A stretch of DNA of 64,000 nucleotides from an uncultured Prevotellaceae bacterium. Its GTDB lineage: Bacteria > Bacteroidota > Bacteroidia > Bacteroidales > Bacteroidaceae. The position numbers were made by a program, and so were the translations under genes. Every line of letters starts with the position of its first letter. The stretch's first letter is position 1. The notes beneath the pieces are model-generated. The model did not search any database. It was not told where the DNA came from and saw nothing but the letters and a program-made list of their open reading frames with translations. Shown piece after piece: positions 1 through 9,053 of the stretch. The stretch spans positions 1-64,000 of the forward strand of contig CACXPX010000015.1 in NCBI GenBank assembly GCA_902769705.1, written 5' to 3'.

Positions 1-86
1 CAGCTTCTCGGCACGTTCCTTGTTGAAAAAAAGGTGCAATTTCCCCGTTTTCTTAACAAATTTTTGCACGCCAGCGGGGGGTGGAA

Positions 87-118
87 TTTGGTGGTTTCAG
101 AAAAATTTATTATCTTTG
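87..118 (+). promoter_or_regulatory. Bacteroidetes-type promoter for the Stealth/LicD genes
   Basis: TTTG at 87-90, 20-bp spacer, TATCTTTG at 111-118. This fits the Bacteroidetes primary-sigma consensus TTTG-N19/21-TAnnTTTG exactly. Transcription would start near 125, so any start codon of the downstream gene before that point can be excluded. Confidence 0.75.
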
Positions 119-215
119 CATTGTGGTAATAAGTGAGATTTTCAGCCAAGTCGTTTGGCGTCCCTGGGTGATGCTCCGTGGAGTTGTGGGTTCGTTCTTT
201 TTGTCCGTCAGGCCG

Positions 216-1238
216 ATGCACCAACCGGTGGACTTCGTGGTGACATGGGTGGATGGAAACGACGAGGCGTGGCGCGAGGAGAAGCGGCGGTGCGAGGCGC
301 GGGTGTCGGCTGTGGAGAGCCTTGACAAGGGGAGCGAGCGCTATCGCAATTGGGACCTGTTCTTCTATTGGTTCCGGGCTGTGGAGCAATATGCGCCCTG
401 GGTGAACAAGGTGTATCTCGTCACATGCGGGCATGTTCCCGCGTGGCTGGAGAGGGGTAACCCCAAGCTGGTGGTCGTGAAGCATAGCGACTTCATCCCA
501 CCAGAGTATCTGCCCACGTTCAACAGCCTGGCCATCGAGCTCAATCTGCATCGCATCAAGGGGCTGAGCGAGCATTTCGTGTATTTCAACGACGACACGA
601 TTCTCACCAACCACGTATCGCCCGAGGACTTCTTCCAGGACGGGAAGCCGCTGGTTTGCTCGTCGGCGGCTTATGTGCTCAACAGCCCCGACAACGGCGT
701 GTTCAACCATCAGCTGTTCAGTGCCGTGGGCTTGATGAATGCCTACGATTGGCAGAAGGTCATTGAGAAGGCACCTTCGAAATGGTTCTATTATCGCTAT
801 GGGGCGAAGCTGAGATACAGTTGGAATGCCTACAAACACAAGTATCTCACGGGCGTCTATTACACCCACATGCCCCAGGCGTTCAGGAAGTCGACCTTTG
901 AGAAGGTTTGGGCGAACCACGCTGAGCAGTTGTCGGCTACGTGCAGCCATCAGTTCCGCACGCCGATGGACGTGAGCCATCAGGTGTTCAGCCTGCAGGA
1001 GATTGCCGATGGCAGCTATGTGCCGATGGCCCGCCACCATTATGGCCGCATCTGGACAGACATCGGGGCCGACAAGGACCTGTTTGCCGCCGACATTCGC
1101 CGCCACAGGGACAAAATCGTCTGCGTGCACGACAATCACAACATCACGGCCGAAGGGTTCGAGGAGGTGAGGAGTACCGTTGCACAGGCTTTTGAAGACA
1201 TCCTCCCCGATGCCTGCTCGTTTGAGAATCGAAAATGA
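216..1238 (+). CDS. Stealth-family capsular polysaccharide phosphotransferase
   Basis: Stealth proteins transfer hexose-1-phosphate (or similar sugar phosphates) from a nucleotide sugar onto a growing glycan, giving phosphodiester-linked surface polysaccharides; they act in the cytoplasm. Seen here: the first conserved block right after the start (DFVVTWVDGNDEAW), a long second block with RYRNWD, YAPWVNKVYLVT, PTFNS and FNDD, and the later H-M-P-x-x-F-R-K-S block. The frame is open back to position 81, but the promoter at 87-118 places transcription start near 125, so the start is either 171 or 216; I chose 216 because it sits immediately before the conserved core. The gene is followed 18 bp later by a LicD-type gene, another phosphotransferase, suggesting a two-gene unit. 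Family assignment is firm; the sugar substrate is unknown. Confidence 0.88.
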   Translation: MHQPVDFVVTWVDGNDEAWREEKRRCEARVSAVESLDKGSERYRNWDLFFYWFRAVEQYAPWVNKVYLVTCGHVPAWLERGNPKLVVVKHSDFIPPEYLPTFNSLAIELNLHRIKGLSEHFVYFNDDTILTNHVSPEDFFQDGKPLVCSSAAYVLNSPDNGVFNHQLFSAVGLMNAYDWQKVIEKAPSKWFYYRYGAKLRYSWNAYKHKYLTGVYYTHMPQAFRKSTFEKVWANHAEQLSATCSHQFRTPMDVSHQVFSLQEIADGSYVPMARHHYGRIWTDIGADKDLFAADIRRHRDKIVCVHDNHNITAEGFEEVRSTVAQAFEDILPDACSFENRK

Positions 1239-1256
1239 ACTATTATACTTGATGCC

Positions 1257-2057
1257 ATGACACAAATCACCGATATTCAAGAGTTGCGCGACATTCAGAT
1301 GGGTATCCTCGACGAGATTCACCGGTTCTGCACCAGTCGCGACATCCGCTATTTCCTGTCGAGCGGCTCATTGCTGGGCGCCGTGAGGCATGGGGGCTAC
1401 ATTCCTTGGGACGACGACCTCGACATCTATATGCCCCGCACCGACTACGAGCGCTTTCTTGACGAGTGGGACTGCGGTGTGCGCAATGGTGATGACGATG
1501 AAGCCTACGAGGTGATCAACCCGGCTACGGCCGAGCACTATTTCTACACGTTTGCAAAGGTGGTGGACGTGCGCACGCTGATGGTGGAGAAGGCCACCGA
1601 GGGGTATGAGATTGGCGTGTATGTGGATGTCTTCCCAGTGGACTATGTGCCCGATGACGAGGCGGAACGGGAGCGTGTTTTCAAGCGCAAGAAGCTGCTC
1701 TACAAGATTCGGCAATGCAAGTTGTCGAGGCATTGCTGCCTGAAGTCGCGTGTGGCTTACTGGTGCTACAAGCATTTGCCGCTCTCGCTCTCGCGGCTCA
1801 ACAAGATGATTGAGGAGCTGGTGGTGAGGCGCGAGCCCACGGGATGGATGTGCAACATGACGGAAGCAGGGCCGGGCGTGAAGAGTTGCCTGCCGGCTGA
1901 ACTGCTCTCCGACTGGGTGGACATCTGCTTCGAGGACCGCACTTACAAGACGATGGTGGGCTTCAAGGAGTATCTGACGCTGACGTATGGCGATTATATG
2001 ACGCTGCCACCCGTGGAGCAACGGCAGACGCATCAGTTTGAGGCCTACAAGCTCTGA
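1257..2057 (+). CDS. LicD-family phosphotransferase
   Basis: LicD proteins transfer phosphocholine (or related phospho-groups) from a CDP-activated donor to surface glycans. The hallmark GSLLGAVRHGGYIPWDDD block is present near residues 37-54, including the metal-binding DDDLD aspartates, and the length of 266 residues is typical. It lies 18 bp behind the Stealth gene and its last 13 bp overlap the end of the convergent opine-dehydrogenase-like gene. A possible donor maker is the nearby cytidylyltransferase fusion (3058-4872), whose N-terminal half resembles LicC. Phosphocholine itself is not proven: no choline kinase or choline transporter is visible in this window. Confidence 0.9.
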   Translation: MTQITDIQELRDIQMGILDEIHRFCTSRDIRYFLSSGSLLGAVRHGGYIPWDDDLDIYMPRTDYERFLDEWDCGVRNGDDDEAYEVINPATAEHYFYTFAKVVDVRTLMVEKATEGYEIGVYVDVFPVDYVPDDEAERERVFKRKKLLYKIRQCKLSRHCCLKSRVAYWCYKHLPLSLSRLNKMIEELVVRREPTGWMCNMTEAGPGVKSCLPAELLSDWVDICFEDRTYKTMVGFKEYLTLTYGDYMTLPPVEQRQTHQFEAYKL

Positions 2058-3052
2058 CCCCAAGCCATCACGCGGTCGATTTGGGGTGTGGCAACGCTGT
2101 AGCGGCGAGCCAACTGTTGAACGAACGACAGTCCGTAGGCAAAATCTTCGGTGAAATAGCGGCTTTTCAAGTCGGGAATATATCCGCCCTCCACTGCTTT
2201 CATCGGGGCCTCAATGCCTTTGAAAGCCTCAATGCTGCGCAATTTGCGGGCAAGTGAGGGGATGCCGGTGCTTTCATAATAGTCGAGCACGGTGGGAATG
2301 CTCCCGGGTGTGACGGGCAGATGCTTCAGCAATTCATGAAGCTCTTGGTCCATATCGATGTAAAGCTGGGCAGCCTCCTCGGTCCATTCTTCATAGAACA
2401 GCGGAACGCGTGGATAAACAATGCCTTCGTGCCAGTCGCTCCAAAGGTTGTAGAGGCGTGCAGGGTGGAGCAATGGGTTGCTATTGGACAGGCTGGCTTC
2501 GTAGTGGTTCTTCAGTAGGGTGGTGGGAGTTGAGAGCATGTCTTCAAGCGTTTTTCGTAGCACTTCTTCATTGTTTCCATGTTCTACAGCTACATACAAC
2601 CGTTCTTTGAAGCCCATCAGCCTCGCACGCTGGCCATATTCCACGATGCGCGAGATGTAAGGAACACGTTGGAAACCGAAGAGCGTTTGCGTTTCAGGCA
2701 GCAGCTCCAAGGCTTGGAAAAAGAACCCCGTGCTGCTCACAACGCTTCCCACGGCGGTGTGTGGTTGCAGATGGGGCTTGATGTCTGAGAGCATGGGGCG
2801 GATGGCGTATCCAGGAAGGCACAGCAGCACGATGTCGGCTCTTCCGATAATTTTTCTTGCTTCGGCGGAAATCTGTGAGATGTTGCTCTTCAGCATGCTT
2901 CCATCGGGCATCTCGATGTGAAGTTCGTGGCTCCATCGCTCGGGACTTCGAGTCAGGATGCTCACTTCGTGGTGTCCTCCAGCGGCAATGTAGCCAGCCG
3001 TTACGTGCCCTAAGTTTCCTCCTCCGCAGATACAGATATTCATCTCTCGCAA
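2045..3052 (-). CDS. NAD(P)-dependent opine/octopine dehydrogenase-like protein
   Basis: The N-terminal Rossmann motif (ICICGGGNLGHVTAG, about residues 6-20) and a C-terminal all-helical half containing a conserved histidine region (SNSNPLLHPARLYNL) fit the NAD/NADP octopine/nopaline dehydrogenase family. These enzymes reductively condense an amino acid with a keto acid, or reduce related ketones. In this glycan locus it could make an unusual substituent for the polysaccharide, for example an amino-acid or opine-like decoration; that is inference. Start ATG at 3052; the preceding gene on this strand ends 5 bp away, so they are co-transcribed. Its 3' end overlaps the end of licD on the other strand by 13 bp. 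Confidence 0.75.
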   Translation of the reverse strand: MREMNICICGGGNLGHVTAGYIAAGGHHEVSILTRSPERWSHELHIEMPDGSMLKSNISQISAEARKIIGRADIVLLCLPGYAIRPMLSDIKPHLQPHTAVGSVVSSTGFFFQALELLPETQTLFGFQRVPYISRIVEYGQRARLMGFKERLYVAVEHGNNEEVLRKTLEDMLSTPTTLLKNHYEASLSNSNPLLHPARLYNLWSDWHEGIVYPRVPLFYEEWTEEAAQLYIDMDQELHELLKHLPVTPGSIPTVLDYYESTGIPSLARKLRSIEAFKGIEAPMKAVEGGYIPDLKSRYFTEDFAYGLSFVQQLARRYSVATPQIDRVMAWGQSL

Positions 3053-3057
3053 GTCGT

Positions 3058-4872
3058 TTAAATCATCTTTAAGAGTCCTTCCACAAGCCGTCGGTTGTCG
3101 TCGCTGTTTCTGATGGCTATGCGCATGTATTGCTTCTCGGGGTCAAGGCCGGGCTTGCCGCTGCAGTCGCGCGTGAGGATGTTGTGGTGCTTCAGCATGT
3201 GGATGACAATGTCGTGGGCTTGACGGGGTGGCAACACCTCGCAAAGGAAGTAGTTGGCCTGTGAAGGCATCACGCGAAGGAAGGGCACACGTTGCAGGTC
3301 GCTGAGGAAACGGGCTCTTTCGGCAACGAACTTCTTGCAGGCTTTCTTGTAGTCGTCTTCGTGCTTGTTGTAGATTTGCATGAAGAACTCGGCAAACGAG
3401 TTGATGTTCCAGATGGATACTTCTTTCTTCATCCTCGCTATGCGCTCTTTGTCGGCAGAAGCCAATATTCCGAGACGCAAGCCAGGCACGCCGTAGCTTT
3501 TTGATATGCTCTTCATGACAACGAGTCGGGGGTGGGCCTCGAGGATGGCATCGCTCAGCAGGCTGTTCTGTTCGAAATCGTCGCTGAAGTCAACAAAACT
3601 CTCATCCACAACGAGTTGTATGCCTTTCTCGTCGCACCAGGTGGCGAGCCGCAACACATCTTTTTTCTCAATGAAGTTGCCCGAAGGGTTGTCAGGATTC
3701 ACAATAACGAGGTTGCTGATGTCTTTGTCTTCGAAGAAGCACATCAGGTCGTCGGCTGTATAGCGATAATCGCTGTTCTGAGGGACAAAGGCCACTTGCT
3801 GGTGAGGCTGAAGGCGGTTGGGATATTCTTCGAAGGTGGGTCTCACCACACCCGTTTTCCCTTGCATGTCTTCCATCAGCAGCTTGATGAGCTCGGCGGC
3901 TCCGTTTCCGGGGATGATGTAAGGCTCGCTGACGCCGAAGCATTTGCTGGCGATGAGGGTGTTCACCTTCATGCCCGAGGGATATTCGGTCAGCAGGGTG
4001 CGGAAGTTGGCTTGCATCTCGTCTACCAGCCGCTGGGATGGGAAATAGGGATTAACCAGATAGCAGAAGTCGAGCATCTGGGGGAAGCGCCAGAATCCGC
4101 CATAGCGCCCGTAGTATTTCCTCAGGAGGTCTTCCTCGCTGGCGAAGAGGGCCTCTGCGATGTCCAGGTCTTGCTTGTCGTCAATCTCATACCACCTCTC
4201 GTTCCCGATGGGCAGGGCTTTCAGGTCGTGCTGGTTCAGCAGCGAGATGATGCGCAGCACGTTCTCGTAGTATTCGTTGTTGCCTATGGCTTTGGTGTAA
4301 GCGGTGAGGAAGGGCACATACTTGCTTTGCGAGAACTCCTTGCTGAACTTGTAGATGTTCACGGTCTTGTAATAATCATTGGCGTCGTCGTAGTTGAAGG
4401 CGTTTTTCCCCACGAAGTTTACGATGTTCTGCTCTTTGTCCAGGCAAACCATCGTGCCGTCCATCCACGTCTCGTATTTCGCCACAAGGGCAAGGTTCTT
4501 GCGCTCGTCGCTGACAATCATCTGAAGCAGACGGTCGCTGAAGATGAGGTCGCTCTCAATGAGCAGCGTGTCATCAGCCTGCAATTGCTCTTTTGCCAAC
4601 GATAGCGAGTAGATGTTGTTGGTCTTGTCGTAGATGGGATTCTCCACGTATTCGATGTTCAATCCTTCGTAACGGTCGCCAATATGGCGGATGAGGTGCT
4701 GAGCCTGATAGCCCACCACGATGACCACACGCTTCAACTGAAGCGCCGAGAGCTGAGTGAGCAGGCGGTCAATCAACGGTGTGCCGTTTACTGGCACCAT
4801 GCACTTCGTGTTGTTGCGGGTGTATTCTCCTAGTCTGCGGCCCATTCCAGCCGCTAAGATGATGGCTTGCAT
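3058..4872 (-). CDS. Bifunctional nucleotidyltransferase (LicC-like) / PLP aminotransferase-fold fusion
   Basis: Two enzymes in one 604-residue chain. Residues 1-240 are a sugar/choline-phosphate nucleotidyltransferase: LAAGMGRRL at 7-14, the signature Lys in NTKCMVPVNG, and acidic metal site SD near 107-108. Residues about 255-604 are a fold-type I PLP enzyme closest in look to HisC/CobD: NPDNPSGN at 392-399, D423, Schiff-base Lys K458 in SISKSYG, and phosphate-binding R466 in GLRLG. HisC/CobD-type enzymes transaminate or decarboxylate amino-acid phosphates. A plausible combined product is a CDP-activated amino-alcohol phosphate that the neighbouring LicD could transfer; a fused cytidylyltransferase/transaminase is also known in phosphonate activation (PntC). 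The exact substrate is unresolved. Four to six bp separate it from neighbours on the 3' side; a 60-bp gap precedes it. Confidence 0.85.
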   Translation of the reverse strand: MQAIILAAGMGRRLGEYTRNNTKCMVPVNGTPLIDRLLTQLSALQLKRVVIVVGYQAQHLIRHIGDRYEGLNIEYVENPIYDKTNNIYSLSLAKEQLQADDTLLIESDLIFSDRLLQMIVSDERKNLALVAKYETWMDGTMVCLDKEQNIVNFVGKNAFNYDDANDYYKTVNIYKFSKEFSQSKYVPFLTAYTKAIGNNEYYENVLRIISLLNQHDLKALPIGNERWYEIDDKQDLDIAEALFASEEDLLRKYYGRYGGFWRFPQMLDFCYLVNPYFPSQRLVDEMQANFRTLLTEYPSGMKVNTLIASKCFGVSEPYIIPGNGAAELIKLLMEDMQGKTGVVRPTFEEYPNRLQPHQQVAFVPQNSDYRYTADDLMCFFEDKDISNLVIVNPDNPSGNFIEKKDVLRLATWCDEKGIQLVVDESFVDFSDDFEQNSLLSDAILEAHPRLVVMKSISKSYGVPGLRLGILASADKERIARMKKEVSIWNINSFAEFFMQIYNKHEDDYKKACKKFVAERARFLSDLQRVPFLRVMPSQANYFLCEVLPPRQAHDIVIHMLKHHNILTRDCSGKPGLDPEKQYMRIAIRNSDDNRRLVEGLLKMI

Positions 4873-4932
4873 GCTATATCGTAAATGACAATTGTTTCGT
4901 TGTTAATGGTTTTGCTATTATTGTTTTTGCCT

Positions 4933-5952
4933 CTAATGATGCCGGTCGCGCCCAGTCCATTTCTTGATGCGGCGCGTCAGAGCTTTCCCGATGCTGCTGA
5001 ACTTTCCGTGCCTCAGGTTCAGCCAAAGTTCCTCTATCGACCTCCACAGCTTCACCCAGGGATGTCCCCAACCGTTGATGCGGTAGAGGGCGTGTTTGTA
5101 TTCCATGTGTTCGATAACGTGGGCGGGATGTCGCAGAGGGAATTTCAGTTCGTGGCGTTTCATCGTGAAGATGCGCCGCAGTCCGCTCGGCATTGTCTGC
5201 AGGGCAGAGTAGTGAGTTGATTCGGCAGTTGCTCCCACGTTGTTGATGAGGTTGCGTGTGGGCATGACAGCCAAGCCGTTGTTCAGCAGCATGTGCGACC
5301 AGAAGATGCTTTCAAAGAAAGGCTTGCCTGCCGCACGATGGTCGTGCAGCATCTTCATGAAATCGCTGCGGTAGTGGCGCTCTTTCACCACTGCCTCCAG
5401 CTGGCGCATTGTGAACGGGTCGTCCATGAACGAATAGTTGCCGTCCCATTGCCCCACAACTCTTCTCCACGAGGCCCATCCCCAAATGGCGAAGACGGAT
5501 GTGAAGAAATAGTCATCGGGAACGTTGGGCGACTCTTCTTGCTCGTTGAATCCTGATATCATCGTCACTCGAGGGTCGTTCTCGTAGCGGTCGAGCAATT
5601 CCTTGCAGAAGGGGAAAAACGACTGCGAGGGCACTACATCGTCTTCGAGTACGATGCATTTGTCAGCTAACGAGAATGCCCATTGGTGCGACATGAACCC
5701 TGAAGGGTCGCATCCGTAGTTTCGATCCTGATATCGCCGATGCACATCGCATTGCCAGTCGATGTCTTCAGCGATTTTCCGACAAGCCTTTATGCCTGGC
5801 ATATCGCGCTCTGAGCGCGGTCCGTCCTGATAGAGGAAAAGCCTCGCAGGACGTGCTTTCTTCACTTCGTTGAAGACCAGTTGGAACGACTCTGGCCGGT
5901 TGAAGAACAACATCAGCACGGCAACGTCAACGTTCGGGGGTGGTAGATTCAT
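4933..5952 (-). CDS. Glycosyltransferase, GT-A fold (GNT-I/HlpA-like)
   Basis: A 339-residue putative glycosyltransferase. The N-terminus (VAVLMLFFNRPESF) and the acidic metal/nucleotide motif LEDDVVPS around residues 97-104 are those of GT-A enzymes of the group annotated as hemolytic protein HlpA-like or GNT-I-like. A further conserved block FFTSVFAIWGWASW follows. It lacks a signal peptide or membrane span, so it should act at the cytoplasmic face of the inner membrane on a lipid-linked glycan. It is the middle gene of the - strand glycan operon, 32 bp behind the next glycosyltransferase. Donor and acceptor cannot be read from the sequence. Confidence 0.78.
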   Translation of the reverse strand: MNLPPPNVDVAVLMLFFNRPESFQLVFNEVKKARPARLFLYQDGPRSERDMPGIKACRKIAEDIDWQCDVHRRYQDRNYGCDPSGFMSHQWAFSLADKCIVLEDDVVPSQSFFPFCKELLDRYENDPRVTMISGFNEQEESPNVPDDYFFTSVFAIWGWASWRRVVGQWDGNYSFMDDPFTMRQLEAVVKERHYRSDFMKMLHDHRAAGKPFFESIFWSHMLLNNGLAVMPTRNLINNVGATAESTHYSALQTMPSGLRRIFTMKRHELKFPLRHPAHVIEHMEYKHALYRINGWGHPWVKLWRSIEELWLNLRHGKFSSIGKALTRRIKKWTGRDRHH

Positions 5953-5984
5953 GTTTGATAGATTTGTTTAAAACGGTAATCTGT

Positions 5985-6908
5985 TCATGAGCGGTGGCGC
6001 CAAGCACGGATGAAACGCCAGTATGTCCTTATCAAGACGCCAGCTGTGCCCGTAGGAAGCCACCAAGTCAGCCTGTTGGAGAGTGAGAACGAGCTGTTGA
6101 GCCGCCCTTTGAACTGCTCTTTGTAATAGGGTCTCACGTTGTTTCCTTCGCCCATAGCCACAAAGCGCTGGTAGTCTTTCAGCTGATGGAGGATGAAGTG
6201 ATGTTCGAAGAAATCCCACCGATAGGCGAGTGTCTCGCGCAGCATGCTGTCGTAGGCGGAAACTCTTTCCAGCGTCTGCCGGCGATCGTTGGGCAGACCC
6301 ATGTTGTACATGTATACGCAATCATCAATAAAACGCACTCGTGGCTGCTTGGCCAGCAGTTTGATTTGCATCAGTTTGTCCTCGCCTTCGATGATTTTTT
6401 CGGGAATATCGAGGCAGTTTTCCAATATCTCTTTCTTGAAGATGATGCCCCAGAGCACGCAAAAGCGCTGTTCGTTGGCCAGAATCTCGTGTATCAGCAA
6501 ATCGCAGGGCGGCTCGCCAATGTGTTCTGAAATCGCATAGCGGCCGTATTGGTCGACGTAGGTGGCTATTACCTCATCTGCATTGGAGCTCTCGATGGCT
6601 TTATAGAGTATGGAGAGTGCGTCAGGCAGATAATAGTCGTCGGCATCTGAGAACATGATGTATTGCCCCTTAGCCTCTTCCAAACCTTTCTTTCTGGCGG
6701 CGGTCACACCAACGTTGGGGATATGAAGGACCTTCAGCCGGCTGTCTTTCTCAGCAATCTCATCGCAGATTTGCCCCGAACGGTCGGTACTTCCATCATC
6801 AACAGCAATCACCTCGAAGTCTTCGAAGTTCTGTTGGAGCGTCTTGTTCAGGCACGTTCCCACATATTCCTCTTTGTTGTAGATGGGTATGATTACAGAT
6901 ATCTTCAT
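5985..6908 (-). CDS. Family 2 glycosyltransferase
   Basis: A clear GT2 enzyme: SVIIPIYNKEEYVGTCL at residues 4-20, VDDGSTDRSG for nucleotide binding, a DAD metal motif (MFSDADDYYLP) near residue 92, and total length 307. The start ATG overlaps the stop of the upstream flippase by 4 bp (ATGA arrangement), so translation is coupled. It would add one sugar to the glycan repeat that the flippase exports. Donor sugar and linkage cannot be told from sequence. Confidence 0.9.
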   Translation of the reverse strand: MKISVIIPIYNKEEYVGTCLNKTLQQNFEDFEVIAVDDGSTDRSGQICDEIAEKDSRLKVLHIPNVGVTAARKKGLEEAKGQYIMFSDADDYYLPDALSILYKAIESSNADEVIATYVDQYGRYAISEHIGEPPCDLLIHEILANEQRFCVLWGIIFKKEILENCLDIPEKIIEGEDKLMQIKLLAKQPRVRFIDDCVYMYNMGLPNDRRQTLERVSAYDSMLRETLAYRWDFFEHHFILHQLKDYQRFVAMGEGNNVRPYYKEQFKGRLNSSFSLSNRLTWWLPTGTAGVLIRTYWRFIRAWRHRS

Positions 6909-8359
6909 TTATTTTGTTTTTTGAATTTACTGGATACAAACGCCAGACATTCCTCTAAAATGACGGCGCCGGCAATTTTCATGATGCCGAAATAGAGTGC
7001 GGCAGCCAGTACGATGCGCACAGGCAGCAGCACGTATATGTTCTTGATGGGCAATGTACAGAACCACGTCAGCACCATCACGCCCAATGCCGCAAGCATG
7101 AACGGGCAGATGTCGCGTAAGGTGTCGATGAAACGCACTCCAATGAGGCGTCGGGCGTAATAGTGCCAGGCAATGAGCCACAAGATGTTGAATGCTGACC
7201 ACGCGGCCACCATTGCGATGAAGCCCGCACGGCGGAACGCCACGATGACCAGCAGTTGCAGCACCACTTGCCCAATGTTGAGCCAAAGGTTGATATCGGA
7301 GCGCCTTTGGCTGATGATGAGGTTCTTGTAGAGCGAGTAGAGTGGCATGAACGCCCCGCTCACGCACAACAGCTGAAGCGGCAAGACGCTGTCTATCCAT
7401 TTGTCGGTAAGGGCGATGACGATGAACTCTTTTGCCACCAGCGCCAATCCGAACATAGCCGGGAAGGCCAGAAATGCCGCAAATCGCGTCAGCTTGCGGA
7501 AGATGCGAATTTCGCGTTGAGGGTCGTTGTCATCGCGAGCGCTCACCATCACGGGTTGAGCCACCTGATCCAACATACCGCCCACGGTGCTGAAAGCCAT
7601 CGAGTCCCACTTGTAGGCTTGGAAGAAATTACCCGTTACGTTTCGGCCGTAGATTTTTCCGAAGACAAAAGTCAGCAGGTTGGCGTTCAGGGTGTTGATA
7701 ATCATCGTTCCCAATATGTTCATGCTGAAGCGGAACGTGCGGCGTATGGGCGAAAAATCGAACGCCAGACGCGGCTTCCATTCCACAAACCAGAAGCGTC
7801 CGAGCACCAGCACCAAGCTGTTCACTATCTGTTGCCACGCAATGCTCCAATATTCCTTGCCCAATGCAGCCAACGTAACAGCCACTCCTCCGCTGACCAC
7901 CAGCGCCACAAAATTCACGATGGTGATTTCGCGGTTCATCATGTTCTTGGTCATATAGGCGTTGGTGGAGATGCCGAACGAAGAGATGAGGAACGACAGG
8001 AACATCAATCGGGCCAGCGAAGTCAGTTTCGGCTCGTTGAAGAACCAAGCAATGAGTGGAGCCGCCGCAAACAGAAGGGCATAGATGGCCATACTCATCA
8101 AAATGTTGAACCAGAACACCGCGTTGTAATCGGTGGCGCGTGGCTGCTTCATGTTGACGATGGCGGTGGAGAATCCGCTGCTTTGCAAGTTGCCGGCGAT
8201 GGCCGAGAAGATGGCCAACATGCCCACCAAACCCCAATCGCCGGGCGACAGAAGTCGTCCCAGCAGGATTCCAATGGCCAAGTTGAGCAGCTGCGTGGCG
8301 CCGCTGTTCATTGCCCCCCAAAACAGTCCTTTGGTGGTCTTCTCTTTAAGGTTCTCCAT
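6905..8359 (-). CDS. Polysaccharide flippase (Wzx/WzxC-like, MOP superfamily)
   Basis: A 484-residue, very hydrophobic protein with about a dozen membrane spans and the N-terminal KTTKGLFWGAMNSGATQLLNL pattern of MOP-family lipid-linked oligosaccharide flippases (colanic-acid WzxC type). It would move undecaprenyl-linked repeat units across the inner membrane. It is the first gene of the - strand glycan operon; a TATCTTTG -7 motif lies 24 bp upstream of the start. No Wzy polymerase or chain-length regulator is visible nearby, so the rest of the glycan machinery must lie elsewhere, or the product is a short oligosaccharide. Confidence 0.88.
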   Translation of the reverse strand: MENLKEKTTKGLFWGAMNSGATQLLNLAIGILLGRLLSPGDWGLVGMLAIFSAIAGNLQSSGFSTAIVNMKQPRATDYNAVFWFNILMSMAIYALLFAAAPLIAWFFNEPKLTSLARLMFLSFLISSFGISTNAYMTKNMMNREITIVNFVALVVSGGVAVTLAALGKEYWSIAWQQIVNSLVLVLGRFWFVEWKPRLAFDFSPIRRTFRFSMNILGTMIINTLNANLLTFVFGKIYGRNVTGNFFQAYKWDSMAFSTVGGMLDQVAQPVMVSARDDNDPQREIRIFRKLTRFAAFLAFPAMFGLALVAKEFIVIALTDKWIDSVLPLQLLCVSGAFMPLYSLYKNLIISQRRSDINLWLNIGQVVLQLLVIVAFRRAGFIAMVAAWSAFNILWLIAWHYYARRLIGVRFIDTLRDICPFMLAALGVMVLTWFCTLPIKNIYVLLPVRIVLAAALYFGIMKIAGAVILEECLAFVSSKFKKQNK

Positions 8360-8382
8360 TTCTCGGATGGTATTTATGGCTA

Positions 8383-8390
8383 CAAAGATA
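8383..8390 (-). promoter_or_regulatory. -7 promoter element of the flippase operon
   Basis: On the - strand this reads TATCTTTG, a perfect Bacteroidetes -7 box, 24 bp before the flippase start codon. No convincing TTTG -33 element is found 19-21 bp upstream, so it is a candidate only. Confidence 0.5.
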
Positions 8391-8510
8391 AGAAATTATT
8401 TTGAAAGTTGGTTCTCAGTTGGATGAAAAAAGGCGAAAAAGGGGGTTCTTGAGTATTTTATTTTTACCAATTATCCTTACAAATTGCTTCTGCCAACTCT
8501 CTTCTTCCAG

Positions 8511-8696
8511 CTTTTTTATCGCGCGTTTTTGTCTTTTTCGAAGTCGGTTTTCGCTTTTTTGAAGTCCTATTTTCCTCTTTTGCGAGGTGAAAGCATAGCT
8601 TTAGCACTCCCAGATGTGGCATTTGGGCGTCTCATTTGTGGCTTTTAATCGCCTCATTTGTGGCTTCTTGGCCGGTCAAAGCTATGCTTTAACCTT
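8511..8696. repeat. Intergenic imperfect array with 22-bp period (array A)
   Basis: Units of about 22 bp follow one another. TCGAAGTC/TTGAAGTC recurs in 8533-8576, CTCATTTGTGGCTT occurs at 8631-8644 and 8653-8666, and a degenerate copy (GATGTGGCATT) sits 22 bp earlier. The array is bracketed by AAAGCATAGCTTT (8590-8602) and its exact reverse complement AAAGCTATGCTTT (8678-8690), so the enclosed RNA could form a long hairpin. The same word family recurs at 32053-32140 and 43381-43468. There are no spacers, so it is not a CRISPR array. Confidence 0.7.
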
Positions 8697-9022
8697 CGTT
8701 CTCCGTTCACAGATTTGCGAGCAAACGGCTTGCTATTTAGTAACCCGTTGATTTTCAGCGGTTTGTAAAAATCTTGCTTTTTCGTGCATTTTTTCGTACT
8801 ATTGTGCGGTTTGTAGCATCAGGATGTAAAAAAATGGCGTTAAAATTACGAATTATTTTTACAATCCAACAACCAGCGTGCACCTGTATTCCACTATAGT
8901 GGTTCCTTTTTTGTGGGTGGCAGTGCTCTGCGTTTCAGAACCAAGCGTGCAGAACGAGATGAAAAACAGTCTCTCAACGTCATTTTTTTGTCTTTTTTTA
9001 TAAAAAAAACATGATTGAATTC
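8697..9022. other. Non-coding region upstream of the secretion cluster
   Basis: No open frame with coding character on either strand. T-rich stretches and scattered TTTTTCG words are present. Together with the leader after 9054 this gives an unusually long control region between two divergent operons. I see no tRNA, riboswitch core or transposon end here. Confidence 0.5.
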
Positions 9023-9053
9023 TTTCGCGTATGCGTTTTTTTTCCTAACTTTG
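9023..9053 (+). promoter_or_regulatory. Promoter of the injection-system cluster
   Basis: TTTC at 9023-9026 (one mismatch to TTTG), 19-bp spacer, TAACTTTG at 9046-9053 (perfect -7 box). It would start transcription near 9060 and leave a leader of about 175 nt before the UpxY-like gene. The next clear start sites are far downstream, so this is the best candidate for the promoter of the whole 34-kb block. Confidence 0.6.

Noticed and set aside
3532-4605. 357-codon + strand frame opposite the nucleotidyltransferase/aminotransferase fusion
   Set aside because: Val/His/Glu-rich antisense shadow; the - strand frame has all catalytic motifs.
7256-8404. 382-codon + strand frame opposite the flippase
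   Set aside because: His/Gln/Glu-rich shadow of a membrane protein gene; the - strand frame has clear flippase character.
8511-8696. Possible CRISPR array
   Set aside because: Units follow each other without unique spacers, vary in sequence, and no cas genes are present; same for 32053-32140 and 43381-43468.
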